The notes under the pieces are model-generated. The model was given only the letters and a program-made list of their open reading frames with translations. It was not told where the DNA came from and ran no database searches. Shown here in pieces: positions 1-9,858 of a stretch of DNA of 64,000 nucleotides (positions within the stretch are counted from its first letter, which is position 1; every line of letters begins with the position of its first letter). The translations under genes were made by a program, and so were the position numbers. This DNA is from Flavobacterium cupriresistens. Its GTDB lineage: Bacteria; Bacteroidota; Bacteroidia; Flavobacteriales; Flavobacteriaceae. The stretch covers positions 4,464,001 through 4,528,000 of the forward strand of contig NZ_CP087134.1 of NCBI RefSeq assembly GCF_020911925.1, in the 5' to 3' direction.

Positions 1-358
1 CCGTGGCAAAAAAACGATCAATTGCTTTTAGAAATCTGGGAAAATAGATGGGTTTTAAAAGATAATCTATTACGCCATAATCATAACTTTCGAGTGCAAA
101 TTCAGAGTAAGCCGTTGTCAAAATAGTCTTCGGGTGTGTGGGAAGAATCTTCAACAATTCCATTCCTGAAATCTCAGGCATATTAATGTCGAGAAACATC
201 AAATCGACTTTGTTTTCACGCAGATAATCCATTGTTTCAATGCCATTATAACCTTGAAAAACAAGCTCCAATTGTGGATTTTGCTTGATATAATTCGCCA
301 GTACATAATGTGCTGCCGGCTCATCATCAACAATAATGCATTTTTTGGGTTCTCTCAT
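1..358 (-). CDS. LytT-type response regulator, N-terminal part only
   Basis: This is the receiver domain of a response regulator; the gene runs off the left edge, so only about 119 residues are present. The N-terminus reads MREPKKCIIVDDEPAAHYVL, with the acidic pair DDE, followed by the phospho-acceptor region FLDINMPEISG and the conserved K in LLKPI. Pairing with a LytS-like kinase suggests a LytTR DNA-binding C-terminus, which cannot be seen here. The start ATG (358-356) shares one base with the kinase stop codon (TAATG), so the two genes are translationally coupled. A target among the neighbouring efflux genes is an inference from position only. Confidence 0.85.
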   Translation of the reverse strand, partial: MREPKKCIIVDDEPAAHYVLANYIKQNPQLELVFQGYNGIETMDYLRENKVDLMFLDINMPEISGMELLKILPTHPKTILTTAYSEFALESYDYGVIDYLLKPIYFPRFLKAIDRFFAT

Positions 359-1395
359 TAAACAAACTTTTTCAATTGTACTTTTAAATCAACGATATAG
401 GTGTTTTTATCATCCTGAATGTCCAATTTATAGTCTTTCCCATAAATCAGATTCAAACGCTCAATCGTATTTTTCAAACCAATTTTAGTCGAAACCACGT
501 CTGTTTTTTTCTTGGGAATAGAATTAACCACATGCAAATGTAATAACCCATTTTCGACCGTTACAATAATCCTGACAAAACATTTCTCAATGGCACAGGT
601 TCCATGTTTAAAGGCATTTTCAATAAAAGCAATCAGTAACATTGGCGAAACTTTATAGGCGTTTTCGTTGTCAATTTTACAATCGTATGTAATCTCACAA
701 CGGTAGCCTACACGCTCTTTTTCAAGCTGCACGTAACTGTTTATAAATTCCAACTCTTCTTCTAAAGATACGCATTGTTTGTTATTACTCTCGAGCTGAT
801 ATCGCATTAATTGTGACACTTTCATAATCAAATCCGGTGTTCTGTCGGGAAATTCTAAACTGATTCCGTAAAGTGTATTAAACGTATTGAATAAAAAGTG
901 CGGATTCAATTGTCCTTTCAAAGAATTCAACTGCATTTGGTTGAATAATAACGTTTCGTCTGTTTGTTTTTTGTGAATTCTATAAAACTTAAAAACAATA
1001 ATCGGACTCAAAATGCAGACCAATGTCCCCAATACACTGGCCAGTTGATATACGTAACTTCTTTGATGTGAATTTTGATACAAACGACAATTGCTGAACA
1101 TGTCGAGCCTAGTTAATTCGTATAAAACAAGCGAAAAAACAAACACCCCGAACAAAGTCAAAAAGATATACGTTAAAGGTCTTTTGGTTCTGAAAAGTAT
1201 TGGCAACAGAAAAAAACGATTGAACTGGGCATGCATATACAAAACGCAGTAGAAAAAAATCCCCATTAAAATAGAAGTCGCTGAACTAAATAACATCCAG
1301 TCGTTTTTTAATGTATAAATCGTAAAGGAAAAGGCAACAACGGCAATCTCCTGCCACCATTTGTTATCCAACATATTTTCCAGCTTCTTATTCAT
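358..1395 (-). CDS. LytS-like sensor histidine kinase
   Basis: This is a membrane histidine kinase of the His_kinase/LytS family, 345 residues. Four hydrophobic segments lie in the first 145 residues, so the sensor part is essentially membrane-embedded. The phospho-acceptor motif NPHFLFNTFNTL lies at about residue 164, and an N-box (IAFIENAFKHG) at about 258 marks the HATPase_c domain. It is the first gene of a kinase-regulator pair (the regulator overlaps by one base) and is divergent from the RND efflux operon at 1560. This is the simple kinase type common in Bacteroidota, without a large periplasmic sensor. The ligand is unknown. Confidence 0.9.
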   Translation of the reverse strand: MNKKLENMLDNKWWQEIAVVAFSFTIYTLKNDWMLFSSATSILMGIFFYCVLYMHAQFNRFFLLPILFRTKRPLTYIFLTLFGVFVFSLVLYELTRLDMFSNCRLYQNSHQRSYVYQLASVLGTLVCILSPIIVFKFYRIHKKQTDETLLFNQMQLNSLKGQLNPHFLFNTFNTLYGISLEFPDRTPDLIMKVSQLMRYQLESNNKQCVSLEEELEFINSYVQLEKERVGYRCEITYDCKIDNENAYKVSPMLLIAFIENAFKHGTCAIEKCFVRIIVTVENGLLHLHVVNSIPKKKTDVVSTKIGLKNTIERLNLIYGKDYKLDIQDDKNTYIVDLKVQLKKFV

Positions 1396-1525
1396 ACTTA
1401 CTTCTTAAATAGTTTACAAAGTACGAACAAATATTTAATTTTTATTTCCATTAAATGACAAATTCAATTGGTCATTTACTAGTGTCTTACATCATTTAAG
1501 ATGACAAAAATCATCGAAAGTAAAA

Positions 1526-1533
1526 TAATTTTG
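1526..1533 (+). promoter_or_regulatory. Flavobacterial -7 box for the first efflux operon
   Basis: TAATTTTG fits the Bacteroidota -7 consensus TAnnTTTG. It lies 27 bases before the ATG at 1560. No good -33 TTG is visible at the usual spacing, so this is a moderate prediction. Confidence 0.45.
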
Positions 1534-1559
1534 GTAGATCATTTTACACTTTGAGTTAT

Positions 1560-2945
1560 ATGTATTTCAAAAAAATTACTTTACTATTTTTCTTGATTTT
1601 TGCCTCAATCGGTCATTCACAAACCTTGTCTTTAAAAGAAGCCCTGAAGACTGGTCTTGAAAACTACGGATCAATCAAAGCAAAAAACAACTACGCCAGC
1701 GCTTCTCGGGAAACGCTCAAACAATCCCGCCGTGATTATCTGCCCAATTTAAATTTATCTGCGCAACAAGATTACGGAACTGTCAACGGACAGAATGGCC
1801 CGCTTTATGGTTTTGGAGGTCTCGGAGTCGCTTCGTCGGGATTACCGCTTCCGGAACAAAACTGGAACTCTGCATTTGGTGCTCTTTATTTGGTTAATAT
1901 GAACTGGGATTTTTTCACCTTTGGAAAAACGCAGGAAAAAATCAATTTATCTAAAATTGATGTTCAGGCAAAAGAAAAGGATTTAAATCAGGAAAAATTC
2001 CAACAGGAAATCAAAATTTCGGCAGCCTATTTAAATTTATTGGCAAGTCAAAGATTATTGATTTCACAGCAAAAAAATCTGGTTCGTGCAGAAGTTTTCA
2101 AAAAAACGGCTGCGGCGAGGGTTAAAAATGGATTATTGGCCGGTGTAGATTCTACTTTGGCAACAGCGGAAGTTTCTAAAGCTAAAATTGCTTTAAATCT
2201 TGCCCGAAACTTCGTGAAAGAACAAAATAATAAATTAGTCGATTTGATGGGAGTTGCTCCTCAGGATTTTATTGCTGATACGCTTTTTGTGACTCAGATT
2301 CCAAAAGAGCTTATAACCAATAACGTTTCAACAGACAGTCTTCACCCTTTATTGCAACTTTATAAAACCAGAATCGATTACAGCAATCAACAGGTTAAAT
2401 TGTACAAACGATTTTACTATCCGACCATGAGTGCTTTTGGTATTTTACAAACACGAGCCTCAGGATTTGATTCTTCTTATGCGGCTGATCAAACCGCTTT
2501 TAGCAGAAATTACTGGGATGGTGTAAATCCGGATCGTAGTAATTATTTGGTTGGAGTTGGAATTACGTGGAATTTAACGACACCATTCAGATCCAGCAAA
2601 CAAGTCAGTGCTCAGAAATTTGTTTCCCAAGCTTTGCAGGAAGAATACAATCAGGCCGACAGAGAATTGAAATCGCAATTGGTTTTTGCCGAAGATAAAA
2701 TCAAAATTACACTCGACAATTATGTAGAAGCCCCAATTCAGGTTAAAGCAGCTGCTCAGGCGTATTTGCAAAAATCGACTTTGTACAAAAACGGATTAAC
2801 CGATTTGACGGATTTAACACAGACTATTTACACGCTAAACCGTGCTGAAATTGACCGTGATATTGTCAACAATAATGTCTGGCAGTCTTTTTTATTGAAA
2901 GTAGCCGCAACTGGTAATTTTGACTTATTTATGAACGAATTTTAA
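1560..2945 (+). CDS. TolC family outer-membrane efflux protein
   Basis: This is a trimeric outer-membrane channel protein for an RND pump, 461 residues from the ATG at 1560. An in-frame TTG at 1551 is possible, but the ATG gives a clean signal peptide (MYFKKITLLFFLIFASIGHSQ). The mature protein begins TLSLKEALKTGLENYGSIKAK, a classic OEP opening, and has two coiled-coil-rich halves (about 120-240 and 340-430). It is the first gene of an operon, with 12 bases to the RND permease gene and then the adaptor gene. Family-level assignment is secure; the exported substrate is unknown. Confidence 0.9.
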   Translation: MYFKKITLLFFLIFASIGHSQTLSLKEALKTGLENYGSIKAKNNYASASRETLKQSRRDYLPNLNLSAQQDYGTVNGQNGPLYGFGGLGVASSGLPLPEQNWNSAFGALYLVNMNWDFFTFGKTQEKINLSKIDVQAKEKDLNQEKFQQEIKISAAYLNLLASQRLLISQQKNLVRAEVFKKTAAARVKNGLLAGVDSTLATAEVSKAKIALNLARNFVKEQNNKLVDLMGVAPQDFIADTLFVTQIPKELITNNVSTDSLHPLLQLYKTRIDYSNQQVKLYKRFYYPTMSAFGILQTRASGFDSSYAADQTAFSRNYWDGVNPDRSNYLVGVGITWNLTTPFRSSKQVSAQKFVSQALQEEYNQADRELKSQLVFAEDKIKITLDNYVEAPIQVKAAAQAYLQKSTLYKNGLTDLTDLTQTIYTLNRAEIDRDIVNNNVWQSFLLKVAATGNFDLFMNEF

Positions 2946-2957
2946 CTATAGAACCAA

Positions 2958-5900
2958 ATGAATTTAATACGTTTTGCACTCCGCAAACCCATATCTATAT
3001 TGGTAATGGTTGCCGGCCTATTTTTCTTCGGAATTGGCGCCATCAAAGACATTAAGGTAGATATTTTGCCTAAGATGAATTTACCGGTTATCTATATTGC
3101 ACATCCATTTGGAGGGTATACTCCGGATCAGATGGAAGCTTATTTTGCCAAGAATTATGTAAATATTTTACCTTTTGCCAATGGTGTAAAATCGGTAGAA
3201 ACCAAGAATGTTCAAGGGTTAATGATTATGAAATTAACCTATTACGAAAACACCAACATGGCTCAGGCGGCAGCCGAACTGAGTGCGTTATCCAACAGGA
3301 TTCAGGCGGCATTTCCTCCGGGAACCCAGCCTCCGTTTATCATTCGTTTTGATGCTTCTTCCTTGCCTATTGGTCAATTGGTTTTGAGCAGTAAAATCAG
3401 ATCCAATAACGAATTACAGGATTTAGCCAACGTTTATGTTCGTGCTTCTTTCACTTCCATTCCCGGTTTGTTATCACCTGCCCCTTTTGGAGGAAGTCCG
3501 AGAACCGTTGAAGTAAATGTAGATCCGGATTTATTGCGTTCGCACAATATGACACCTGATCAGATTGTAGAAGCCATTCGATTAAACAACCAGACTGCTC
3601 CTTCGGGAAATGTTAGAATTGGTGACAAAAACTATATTACACCAACCAACAATACGATTCGAGATATTAAGGATTTTGAACAAATTCCGTTATTCAAAGG
3701 TGGCGTTCAAAACTTAAAATTAGGTGATGTTGCGACCGTAAAAGACGGTGCCGATATTACCAATGGTTATGCTTTGGTAAACGGTAAACGCTCTGTTTAT
3801 ATTAGTATTGCAAAAGCAGGAGATGCTTCTACGTGGGATGTGGTTCAGAAATTGAAAGCGGAACTTCCAAAAATTCAAAGCACACTTCCCGAAGATGTAA
3901 AACTATCTTATGAATTTGATCAATCTGTTTATGTAATCAATTCCGTTAAAAGTTTAATTACGGAAGGAATTATCGGAGCCGTTTTAACCGGATTAATGGT
4001 TTTACTTTTCCTTGGAGACAAACGTGCTGCTTTGATTGTAATTTTAACGATACCTATTTCTATTATTTCCGGTGTTTTGTTCTTGAAATTATTCGGACAA
4101 ACCATCAACTTAATGTCTTTAAGCGGATTGGCGCTGGCCATTGGAATTTTGGTGGATGAAAGCACCGTAACCATCGAAAATATCCATCAGCACCTCGATA
4201 TGGGAAAACCCAAGGCCCTCGCCATTTGGGATGCTTGTCAGGAAATTGCATTGCCTAAATTATTGATCTTACTTTGTATACTGGCGGTATTTGCTCCGGC
4301 ATTTACCATGGTTGGAATTCCGGGAGCTTTGTTTTTGCCATTGGCTTTAGCAATCGGATTCTCTATGGTCTTTTCTTTTTTACTTTCTCAAACTTTTGTT
4401 CCTGTAATGGCCAACTGGCTCATGAAAGGACATCCTGTACACGAACACGATCCAAGCATTACCGATGATGAAGCGGAGTTTAATGAATGCGGTCTGACAC
4501 CTGAATCTGAGCGAGATTTGATTTCTCAGAAAAAGGTAATGGTTGAAAGAGACGACACCAATAGAGATGGTAAAATAAGCACCTTTGAACGTTTCAGAAT
4601 CCGATTTATGAGAACGCTGGATCGTTTGCTTCCACATAAAAAAGCAACCAGTCTAATCTATCTTATCGGAATCACCGTACTCGCGCTAGTATTTTTAAAT
4701 TTTATTGGAAAAGATGTTTTTCCTAAAGTAAATTCAAGTCAATTTCAGTTGAGAATGCGCGCCGCAGACGGAACCCGTATCGAACGCACCGAAGAAAAAG
4801 CCATATTGATTTTGAAAGAAATCAATAAAATGGTAGGAAAAGAACATGTCGGAATCAGCTCTGTATATGTGGGGCAACATCCTTCTCTATTCTCAATCAA
4901 CCCGATTTATCTTTTTACTGCGGGCCCACACGAAGCTGTTTTTCAGGTGAGTTTGAAAGAATACCATGTTGATATGGATGAATTTAAAGACGATCTGAGA
5001 GCGAGAATCAAAAAAATCCTTCCCGATGTAAAATTGACTTTTGAACCAATTGAACTTACAGACAAAGTATTGAGCCAAGGTTCACCTACTCCAATCGAAA
5101 TTCGAATTGCAGGAAAGGACAAAAAAAGAAATGAACTTTATGCCAGTCAAATAGTCGAAAAACTTCAAAAGATAGCTTATTTCAGAGATGTACAAATTGG
5201 ACAGCCGATTCATTATCCTGCTTTGAATATTGATATTGACAGAACACGTGCAGCAGAATTAGGAGTGGATATGAATGATATTTCGAGATCCCTTATTGCC
5301 TCAACTTCTTCTTCGAGATACACCGAAAAAAACACCTGGATAGATGAAAAAACAGGTTTATCGGTTGCGGTTCAGGTACAAGTTCCGCTTAGTCAAATGA
5401 AAAGTAAAACTGATATCGGAGAAATTCCGGTATTAAAAAACTCGCTTCGTCCTGTATTAAGCGATGTGGCCAAAATTACACCGGGCTTTGTAAATGGTGA
5501 AAATGACAATTTAGGGGCTATGCCATACATTACCGTTACAGCCAACATCCACCAAACCGATTTAGGTACGGCGACAAAAGATGTAGCTGCAACAATAAAT
5601 TCATTGGGTGAATTACCGCGGGGATTATTCATTTCTCCCATTGGTTTAAGTACTGTATTGAGCGAAACATTAAGTAGTTTACAAGTTGGGTTATTGGTTG
5701 CCATCATGGTAATCTTCTTAATGTTGGCCGCTAATTTTCAGTCGTTCAAAGTGTCGTTGGTGATTTTAACAACTGTTCCAGCGGTAGTTTTGGGAGCTTT
5801 GTTAATGCTTACCCTTACTGGTTCAACCTTAAATTTACAATCGTATATGGGAATCATCATGTCGGTTGGAGTTTCGATTGCCAATGCAGTTTTATTGGTT

Positions 5901-6242
5901 ACCAATGCCGAACAATTGCGCAAACGAAATGGCAATGCGCTGGAATCTGCCCGTGAAGCGGCAGCCTTGCGTCTTCGTCCAATTATCATGACCTCTGTGG
6001 CAATGATTGCGGGAATGTTACCAATGGCAATTGGTCATGGCGAAGGTGGCGATCAGGTTTCTCCCCTGGGAAGAGCGGTTATCGGTGGACTATTATTCTC
6101 GACTTTTGCAGTATTGCTAATCTTACCGTTAATTTTTGCCTGGGCACAGGAACATACCACAACACAATCCGTTTCATTAGATCCGGAAGACGAAGAAAGC
6201 ATCCATTATATCTCAACACTAAAACCAAAAAATGAAAAATAA
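2958..6242 (+). CDS. RND family efflux permease with an EF-hand-like loop
   Basis: This is an inner-membrane proton-driven RND pump (AcrB/ACR_tran family), 1094 residues. The first membrane helix follows RFALRKPISILVMVAGL; a TM cluster lies at about 335-500 with the family signature ALAIGILVDESTVTIENI (D and E where most AcrB-type pumps have DD), and a second cluster lies at about 900-1070. Large periplasmic loops separate them. Between TM6 and TM7, on the cytoplasmic side, residues 533-544 read DTNRDGKISTFE, which matches an EF-hand calcium loop at positions 1, 3, 5, 6, 8 and 12. This is slightly longer than a typical AcrB. The adaptor gene overlaps its 3' end by 11 bases. Confidence 0.92.
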   Translation: MNLIRFALRKPISILVMVAGLFFFGIGAIKDIKVDILPKMNLPVIYIAHPFGGYTPDQMEAYFAKNYVNILPFANGVKSVETKNVQGLMIMKLTYYENTNMAQAAAELSALSNRIQAAFPPGTQPPFIIRFDASSLPIGQLVLSSKIRSNNELQDLANVYVRASFTSIPGLLSPAPFGGSPRTVEVNVDPDLLRSHNMTPDQIVEAIRLNNQTAPSGNVRIGDKNYITPTNNTIRDIKDFEQIPLFKGGVQNLKLGDVATVKDGADITNGYALVNGKRSVYISIAKAGDASTWDVVQKLKAELPKIQSTLPEDVKLSYEFDQSVYVINSVKSLITEGIIGAVLTGLMVLLFLGDKRAALIVILTIPISIISGVLFLKLFGQTINLMSLSGLALAIGILVDESTVTIENIHQHLDMGKPKALAIWDACQEIALPKLLILLCILAVFAPAFTMVGIPGALFLPLALAIGFSMVFSFLLSQTFVPVMANWLMKGHPVHEHDPSITDDEAEFNECGLTPESERDLISQKKVMVERDDTNRDGKISTFERFRIRFMRTLDRLLPHKKATSLIYLIGITVLALVFLNFIGKDVFPKVNSSQFQLRMRAADGTRIERTEEKAILILKEINKMVGKEHVGISSVYVGQHPSLFSINPIYLFTAGPHEAVFQVSLKEYHVDMDEFKDDLRARIKKILPDVKLTFEPIELTDKVLSQGSPTPIEIRIAGKDKKRNELYASQIVEKLQKIAYFRDVQIGQPIHYPALNIDIDRTRAAELGVDMNDISRSLIASTSSSRYTEKNTWIDEKTGLSVAVQVQVPLSQMKSKTDIGEIPVLKNSLRPVLSDVAKITPGFVNGENDNLGAMPYITVTANIHQTDLGTATKDVAATINSLGELPRGLFISPIGLSTVLSETLSSLQVGLLVAIMVIFLMLAANFQSFKVSLVILTTVPAVVLGALLMLTLTGSTLNLQSYMGIIMSVGVSIANAVLLVTNAEQLRKRNGNALESAREAAALRLRPIIMTSVAMIAGMLPMAIGHGEGGDQVSPLGRAVIGGLLFSTFAVLLILPLIFAWAQEHTTTQSVSLDPEDEESIHYISTLKPKNEK

Positions 6243-7320
6243 AATCATACAATCGACCGCACTATTTTTTGCAGCCCTGTTTTTTCTAAACAGTTGTAAC
6301 TCCAAAAAAGAAGAAACTGTTACCGCAGAAATCGAACCTAAAACAGCGACTTTTCTTTTAGCAAAAGAAAAACTAACCACCGAATTGCGCTTGCCAGCCG
6401 AATTAACCGGTTTTCAGCAAGTAGATTTGTATGCTAAAGTGAGCAGTTTTGTTAAAACACTAAAAGTAGATATAGGATCAGAAGTCAAAAAAGGACAGCT
6501 ATTAATTGTTCTGGAAGCTCCTGAAATCAGTTCACAACTGGCCGCAGCCGAATCGAGATTAAAATCGATGGAAGCAATTTATGCAACCAGTAAAAGCACC
6601 TACAACCGTTTGTACGAAACAAGCAAAGTAGAAGGAACAATTTCTAAAAACGATTTAGAAATGGCAAGCGGAAAGAAAAATTCGGATTATGCACAATATC
6701 AAGCCGCAATTGCCGCTCATAAAGAAGTTTCAATCATGAGAGGTTATCTTGAAATCCGTGCTCCTTTTGATGGAATCGTTGCAGCAAGAAACGTGAACTT
6801 AGGAACATTTGTAGGCCCGGCAGGAAAAGGTTCTGATTTGCCTTTATTGACAATCCAGCAACAAGATAAATTGCGTTTGGCGGTTTCGATTCCGGAATTG
6901 TATACGGGGTATTTACATCAAGGTGACGAAATGAGTTTTAATGTAAAATCTTTACCTGATACCTTCAAAGCCAAAATTCAGAGAATGTCCGGAGCTCTAG
7001 ACTTAAAACTGCGTTCCGAGCGCGTTGAGATGGATGTACACAACACAAAAGGAAACTTGCTACCGGGAATGGTTGCCGAAGTTCTTTTACCGCTTAATGC
7101 AAAAGACAGCACCTTTGTAGCACCAAAATCTGCCGTGGTAAATTCAGCCGAGGGTACATTTGTTATAAAAATACTCAATCACAAAGCAACAAGAATCAAC
7201 GTCAAAAAAGGAAGAGAAATCGACGATAAAATTGAAATTTTCGGTGATTTGAATCCAAATGATAAACTGATCAAAATTGCCAGTGAAGAAATTAAAGAAG
7301 GTGATGTTGTGAATGAATAA
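6232..7320 (+). CDS. RND efflux periplasmic adaptor (membrane fusion) lipoprotein
   Basis: This is the periplasmic adaptor that links the RND pump to the TolC channel, 362 residues. A lipoprotein signal ends at LFFLNSCNSKK, so the Cys at about residue 22 should be lipidated. The family order is visible: a barrel-sandwich half (KVSSFVKTLKVDIGSEVKKG), a helical hairpin of about 80-160, the second half (IRAPFDGIVAARNVNLG), then beta-barrel and membrane-proximal domains. It starts 11 bases inside the permease gene. The gene order TolC-permease-adaptor is common in Bacteroidota. Confidence 0.9.
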   Translation: MKNKIIQSTALFFAALFFLNSCNSKKEETVTAEIEPKTATFLLAKEKLTTELRLPAELTGFQQVDLYAKVSSFVKTLKVDIGSEVKKGQLLIVLEAPEISSQLAAAESRLKSMEAIYATSKSTYNRLYETSKVEGTISKNDLEMASGKKNSDYAQYQAAIAAHKEVSIMRGYLEIRAPFDGIVAARNVNLGTFVGPAGKGSDLPLLTIQQQDKLRLAVSIPELYTGYLHQGDEMSFNVKSLPDTFKAKIQRMSGALDLKLRSERVEMDVHNTKGNLLPGMVAEVLLPLNAKDSTFVAPKSAVVNSAEGTFVIKILNHKATRINVKKGREIDDKIEIFGDLNPNDKLIKIASEEIKEGDVVNE

Positions 7321-7414
7321 TCTACTTTTATTTTTTCTAACCATAAAGTTATCAGGGGTATATCCAAGCTTTAAGTATAGCAATACTACTCCTTTTTAAC
7401 ATTATACTTAATTT

Positions 7415-7503
7415 TTTTTGCACGCAGATTTAGCAGATTCCACAGATTTTTTATAGAAGGTAAATAAGATCAGCCTACTCTGCTAAATCTGCGTGCAAAA
7501 GAA
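7415..7503. repeat. Interspersed palindromic repeat, family A copy 1
   Basis: Inverted arms CACGCAGATTTAGCAGA (from 7421) and TCTGCTAAATCTGCGTG flank a spacer of about 40 bases. The 3' flank carries TTTGCGAGCCTTGCG-type sequence and then a TTAAACACACAAA-like stretch. The same layout recurs near 9750 and 16420, and a variant core sits inside the insertion at 13290. No ORF is present. Confidence 0.8.
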
Positions 7504-7587
7504 AATCTTTGCGAGCCTTGCGTAAACCCTTGCACACTTTGCGGTTAAACACACAAAACACATATCTCATTTAAAGCTTGAACCAAA

Positions 7588-7624
7588 AAGCCCTTGAAAA
7601 CTTCTGTTTTTGAGGGCTTTTTTA
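7588..7624 (+). terminator. Rho-independent terminator
   Basis: The hairpin arms AAAAGCCCTTGAAAAC and GTTTTTGAGGGCTTTT are followed by a T-run. It lies between the first efflux operon and the lipoprotein gene at 7787. The rest of 7321-7786 holds the family A repeat and the upstream region of the lipoprotein gene. Confidence 0.7.
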
Positions 7625-7786
7625 TTCTGACAAACCCATAAAAAATTGAATTAATTCCAGTACCCTCAACACTAAAAAATACTCATTTAGGAGTATTTCG
7701 AACAATTAACAAATGAACTAACTTCGTTATGATTATCCAATACCAACAGTAAACTTATAATTTAACTCCTGTCAAAAAAACAAAAA

Positions 7787-9664
7787 ATGATAAAAAAACT
7801 ACTAAAATTAGTCGTACTATTTGCTGCTACCTTAATGCTAATAGTATCCTGTTCCAAAAATGACGATGAAGAGACAAAAACCCCGGAAACACCAACATCC
7901 ACCGTTCCTGTATTAGAAGATAATGTAAAAATTATTGATCAGACCAAGCTTCAACTTGATGTAACACCAGCTAAGATTGACGAAGGAATTTATCAATTTA
8001 CATTTACCGGTACCGCCCCCACTATTAAATCCGGAGATCTGATTGTAGGCGATCAGGGAGAAGGTTTTATACGAAACGTAACCGCATCAAAAGTAGATGG
8101 TAACATTATCACTTTACAAACCACTCAGGCCTCTATGGCGGATCTTTTTAAAGAAGGTGGCTTTAACTTTAGTTTAGATATGAATGATTTAACCCAAAAG
8201 AAAGTAGCTTCGGGGTTTTCTTATACCATTTCTAATCGGTCGATCTATCAGGAAGGTCCTTTGAGTATTGTGTTGAATAAAGGACAAATCGATTTTGATC
8301 CCAATTGGTTTTTTGATTTTAAATTTAATAAAACCGGCATGACCTTTTTTGAACTCAGCGCCAAAAACGCAAAGCTTAATGGTGAACTTACTGCAACTGT
8401 GACAGCCGCTCAAGCCACAACCTTAGTCAACCAATCATCTTCAATATTAAGTGATCCTGATCGTTTTACAAAAAAACATACTGTATGGGTACCTGCAGTT
8501 TTATTAGGTATACCGGTTCTTGTTCCCGTAAGAATTGTTGCAAAATTGGATTTAATACTGGATTATTCAGCAACTATTAATGCGACTATTACACGTCAGA
8601 CAACATTTACTTCGACAAACACGTTTAATTTAGGAATACAGTACGCCAACGGGCAGTGGAATGACATCAATAGCTTTTCACCTGTAAATAAATTTACATT
8701 ATCGCAGCGAACCGGAAATGCAAAAGCTACAATCAATCTTGCATTAACTCCTAAAGTAAGTTTTAGACTTTATGGTCAGGCGGGTCCCTATGCCTCTGTT
8801 AGTTTAATGGAACAATTATCAGGCGCAATAGCCTCACCTTCCTTAGATTGGGATTTTAAGGCTGATGTTTGGTTAAAAGCAACTGCAGGCGTGGAAATTG
8901 AAATTTTAGATTTCGATAAGTTAGACTACAATAAATCAATAGAAACAGAAAAATTATTCTATACAACTCCCTATAAAATTGAATCTGTATCAGGTAATAG
9001 CCAAGTTGGCGATGCGGGAAAACAACTAACCAATCCAATAAAGGTTAGAATCATTGACAATTTAGAAAAAATACAGTCCAACGTACCGGTTTATTTTAAA
9101 GTTGAAAGTGGTGGTGGTTCCGTTCAAACTTCCAGCATTATGACTGACGAAAATGGTTTCGCCCAAACCACATGGAAACTGGGAACATCCGGAGAGCAAG
9201 TCGTAACCGTTAGTGCAAAAAAAGGAGATGGAACAAATATCCTCGGAGTCCCTGTTACTTTCACGGCGCTCTTTAAATCTCTTATTGGTACCTGGACCTT
9301 GATTTCAGCAACACCTGCTATTGGTACCTTCGTTCCGGATTATATCCAATGTGTCGGTAACGGAGATATTGTAATGGAAGAAAATAGAATTAATAGCGGA
9401 CAAATGATTGTTACAAAAGACGGAGGCCAAATAATATTTAATTCTACCCAAAAATACAATAATATTACCTACGACGATAAATGTAAAGTAACACAAGATT
9501 CGCCTGACACCTTTACTGAAGGAACAGATAACGCTGCTTTTACTTACGATGAAAAATCGTTTTTCATAAAAGATGTTGAATCCGGAACAATTGATACGTA
9601 TTCTTATACTTTACTCTCAGCAAATAAGGTAAGCGTACTGGGCTGCGTGTTTGAAAGAAAGTAA
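7787..9664 (+). CDS. Large lipoprotein with Ig-like (Big_1 type) domain
   Basis: This is a predicted surface or periplasmic lipoprotein of 625 residues and unknown function. The signal peptide ends in LMLIVSCSKNDDEE, followed by an acidic and Thr/Pro-rich linker. The middle (about 40-400) is beta-rich and unfamiliar. Residues about 415-490 look like a bacterial Ig-like (Big_1/invasin) module: VPVYFKVESGGGSV, then TDENGFAQTTWKLG and VVTVSAK. The C-terminus (about 500-625, LIGTWTLISATPA) resembles lipocalin-like domains found on Bacteroidota lipoproteins. It stands alone between repeats. The domain calls are by eye. Confidence 0.8.
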   Translation: MIKKLLKLVVLFAATLMLIVSCSKNDDEETKTPETPTSTVPVLEDNVKIIDQTKLQLDVTPAKIDEGIYQFTFTGTAPTIKSGDLIVGDQGEGFIRNVTASKVDGNIITLQTTQASMADLFKEGGFNFSLDMNDLTQKKVASGFSYTISNRSIYQEGPLSIVLNKGQIDFDPNWFFDFKFNKTGMTFFELSAKNAKLNGELTATVTAAQATTLVNQSSSILSDPDRFTKKHTVWVPAVLLGIPVLVPVRIVAKLDLILDYSATINATITRQTTFTSTNTFNLGIQYANGQWNDINSFSPVNKFTLSQRTGNAKATINLALTPKVSFRLYGQAGPYASVSLMEQLSGAIASPSLDWDFKADVWLKATAGVEIEILDFDKLDYNKSIETEKLFYTTPYKIESVSGNSQVGDAGKQLTNPIKVRIIDNLEKIQSNVPVYFKVESGGGSVQTSSIMTDENGFAQTTWKLGTSGEQVVTVSAKKGDGTNILGVPVTFTALFKSLIGTWTLISATPAIGTFVPDYIQCVGNGDIVMEENRINSGQMIVTKDGGQIIFNSTQKYNNITYDDKCKVTQDSPDTFTEGTDNAAFTYDEKSFFIKDVESGTIDTYSYTLLSANKVSVLGCVFERK

Positions 9665-9670
9665 CGGTAA

Positions 9671-9715
9671 TTTTTCAAGTTTCAAAGTTTCAAGTTTCAG
9701 GTTTCAGGTTTCAAG
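9671..9715. repeat. TTTCAAG/TTTCAGG short tandem array
   Basis: Six or so copies of a 7-base unit (TTTCARG) follow the lipoprotein gene. An array of opposite orientation lies at 9943-10018, so the two can pair as imperfect inverted arms around the family A repeat. A third array is at 51739-51832. Confidence 0.75.
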
Positions 9716-9746
9716 CTTAACCGTAAGGTTCGTAAAGATTTTCTTT

Positions 9747-9858
9747 TACACGCAGATTTAGCAGATTAAGCTGATCTTATTTACCTTAAAAAAAATCTGT
9801 GCAATCTGTGCAATCTGCTGATAGCGAACTGTCTAAGCAAATCTGCATGCAAAAAAAA
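9747..9858. repeat. Interspersed palindromic repeat, family A copy 2
   Basis: It begins with CACGCAGATTTAGCAGATT and ends with AAATCTGCATGCAAAA, the right arm being more diverged than in the other copies. A duplicated AATCTGTGC unit lies inside. The flanks (9671-9715 and 9943-10018) are inverted TTTCARG arrays, giving a nested palindrome of about 350 bp. No gene lies in 9665-10084. Confidence 0.75.
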
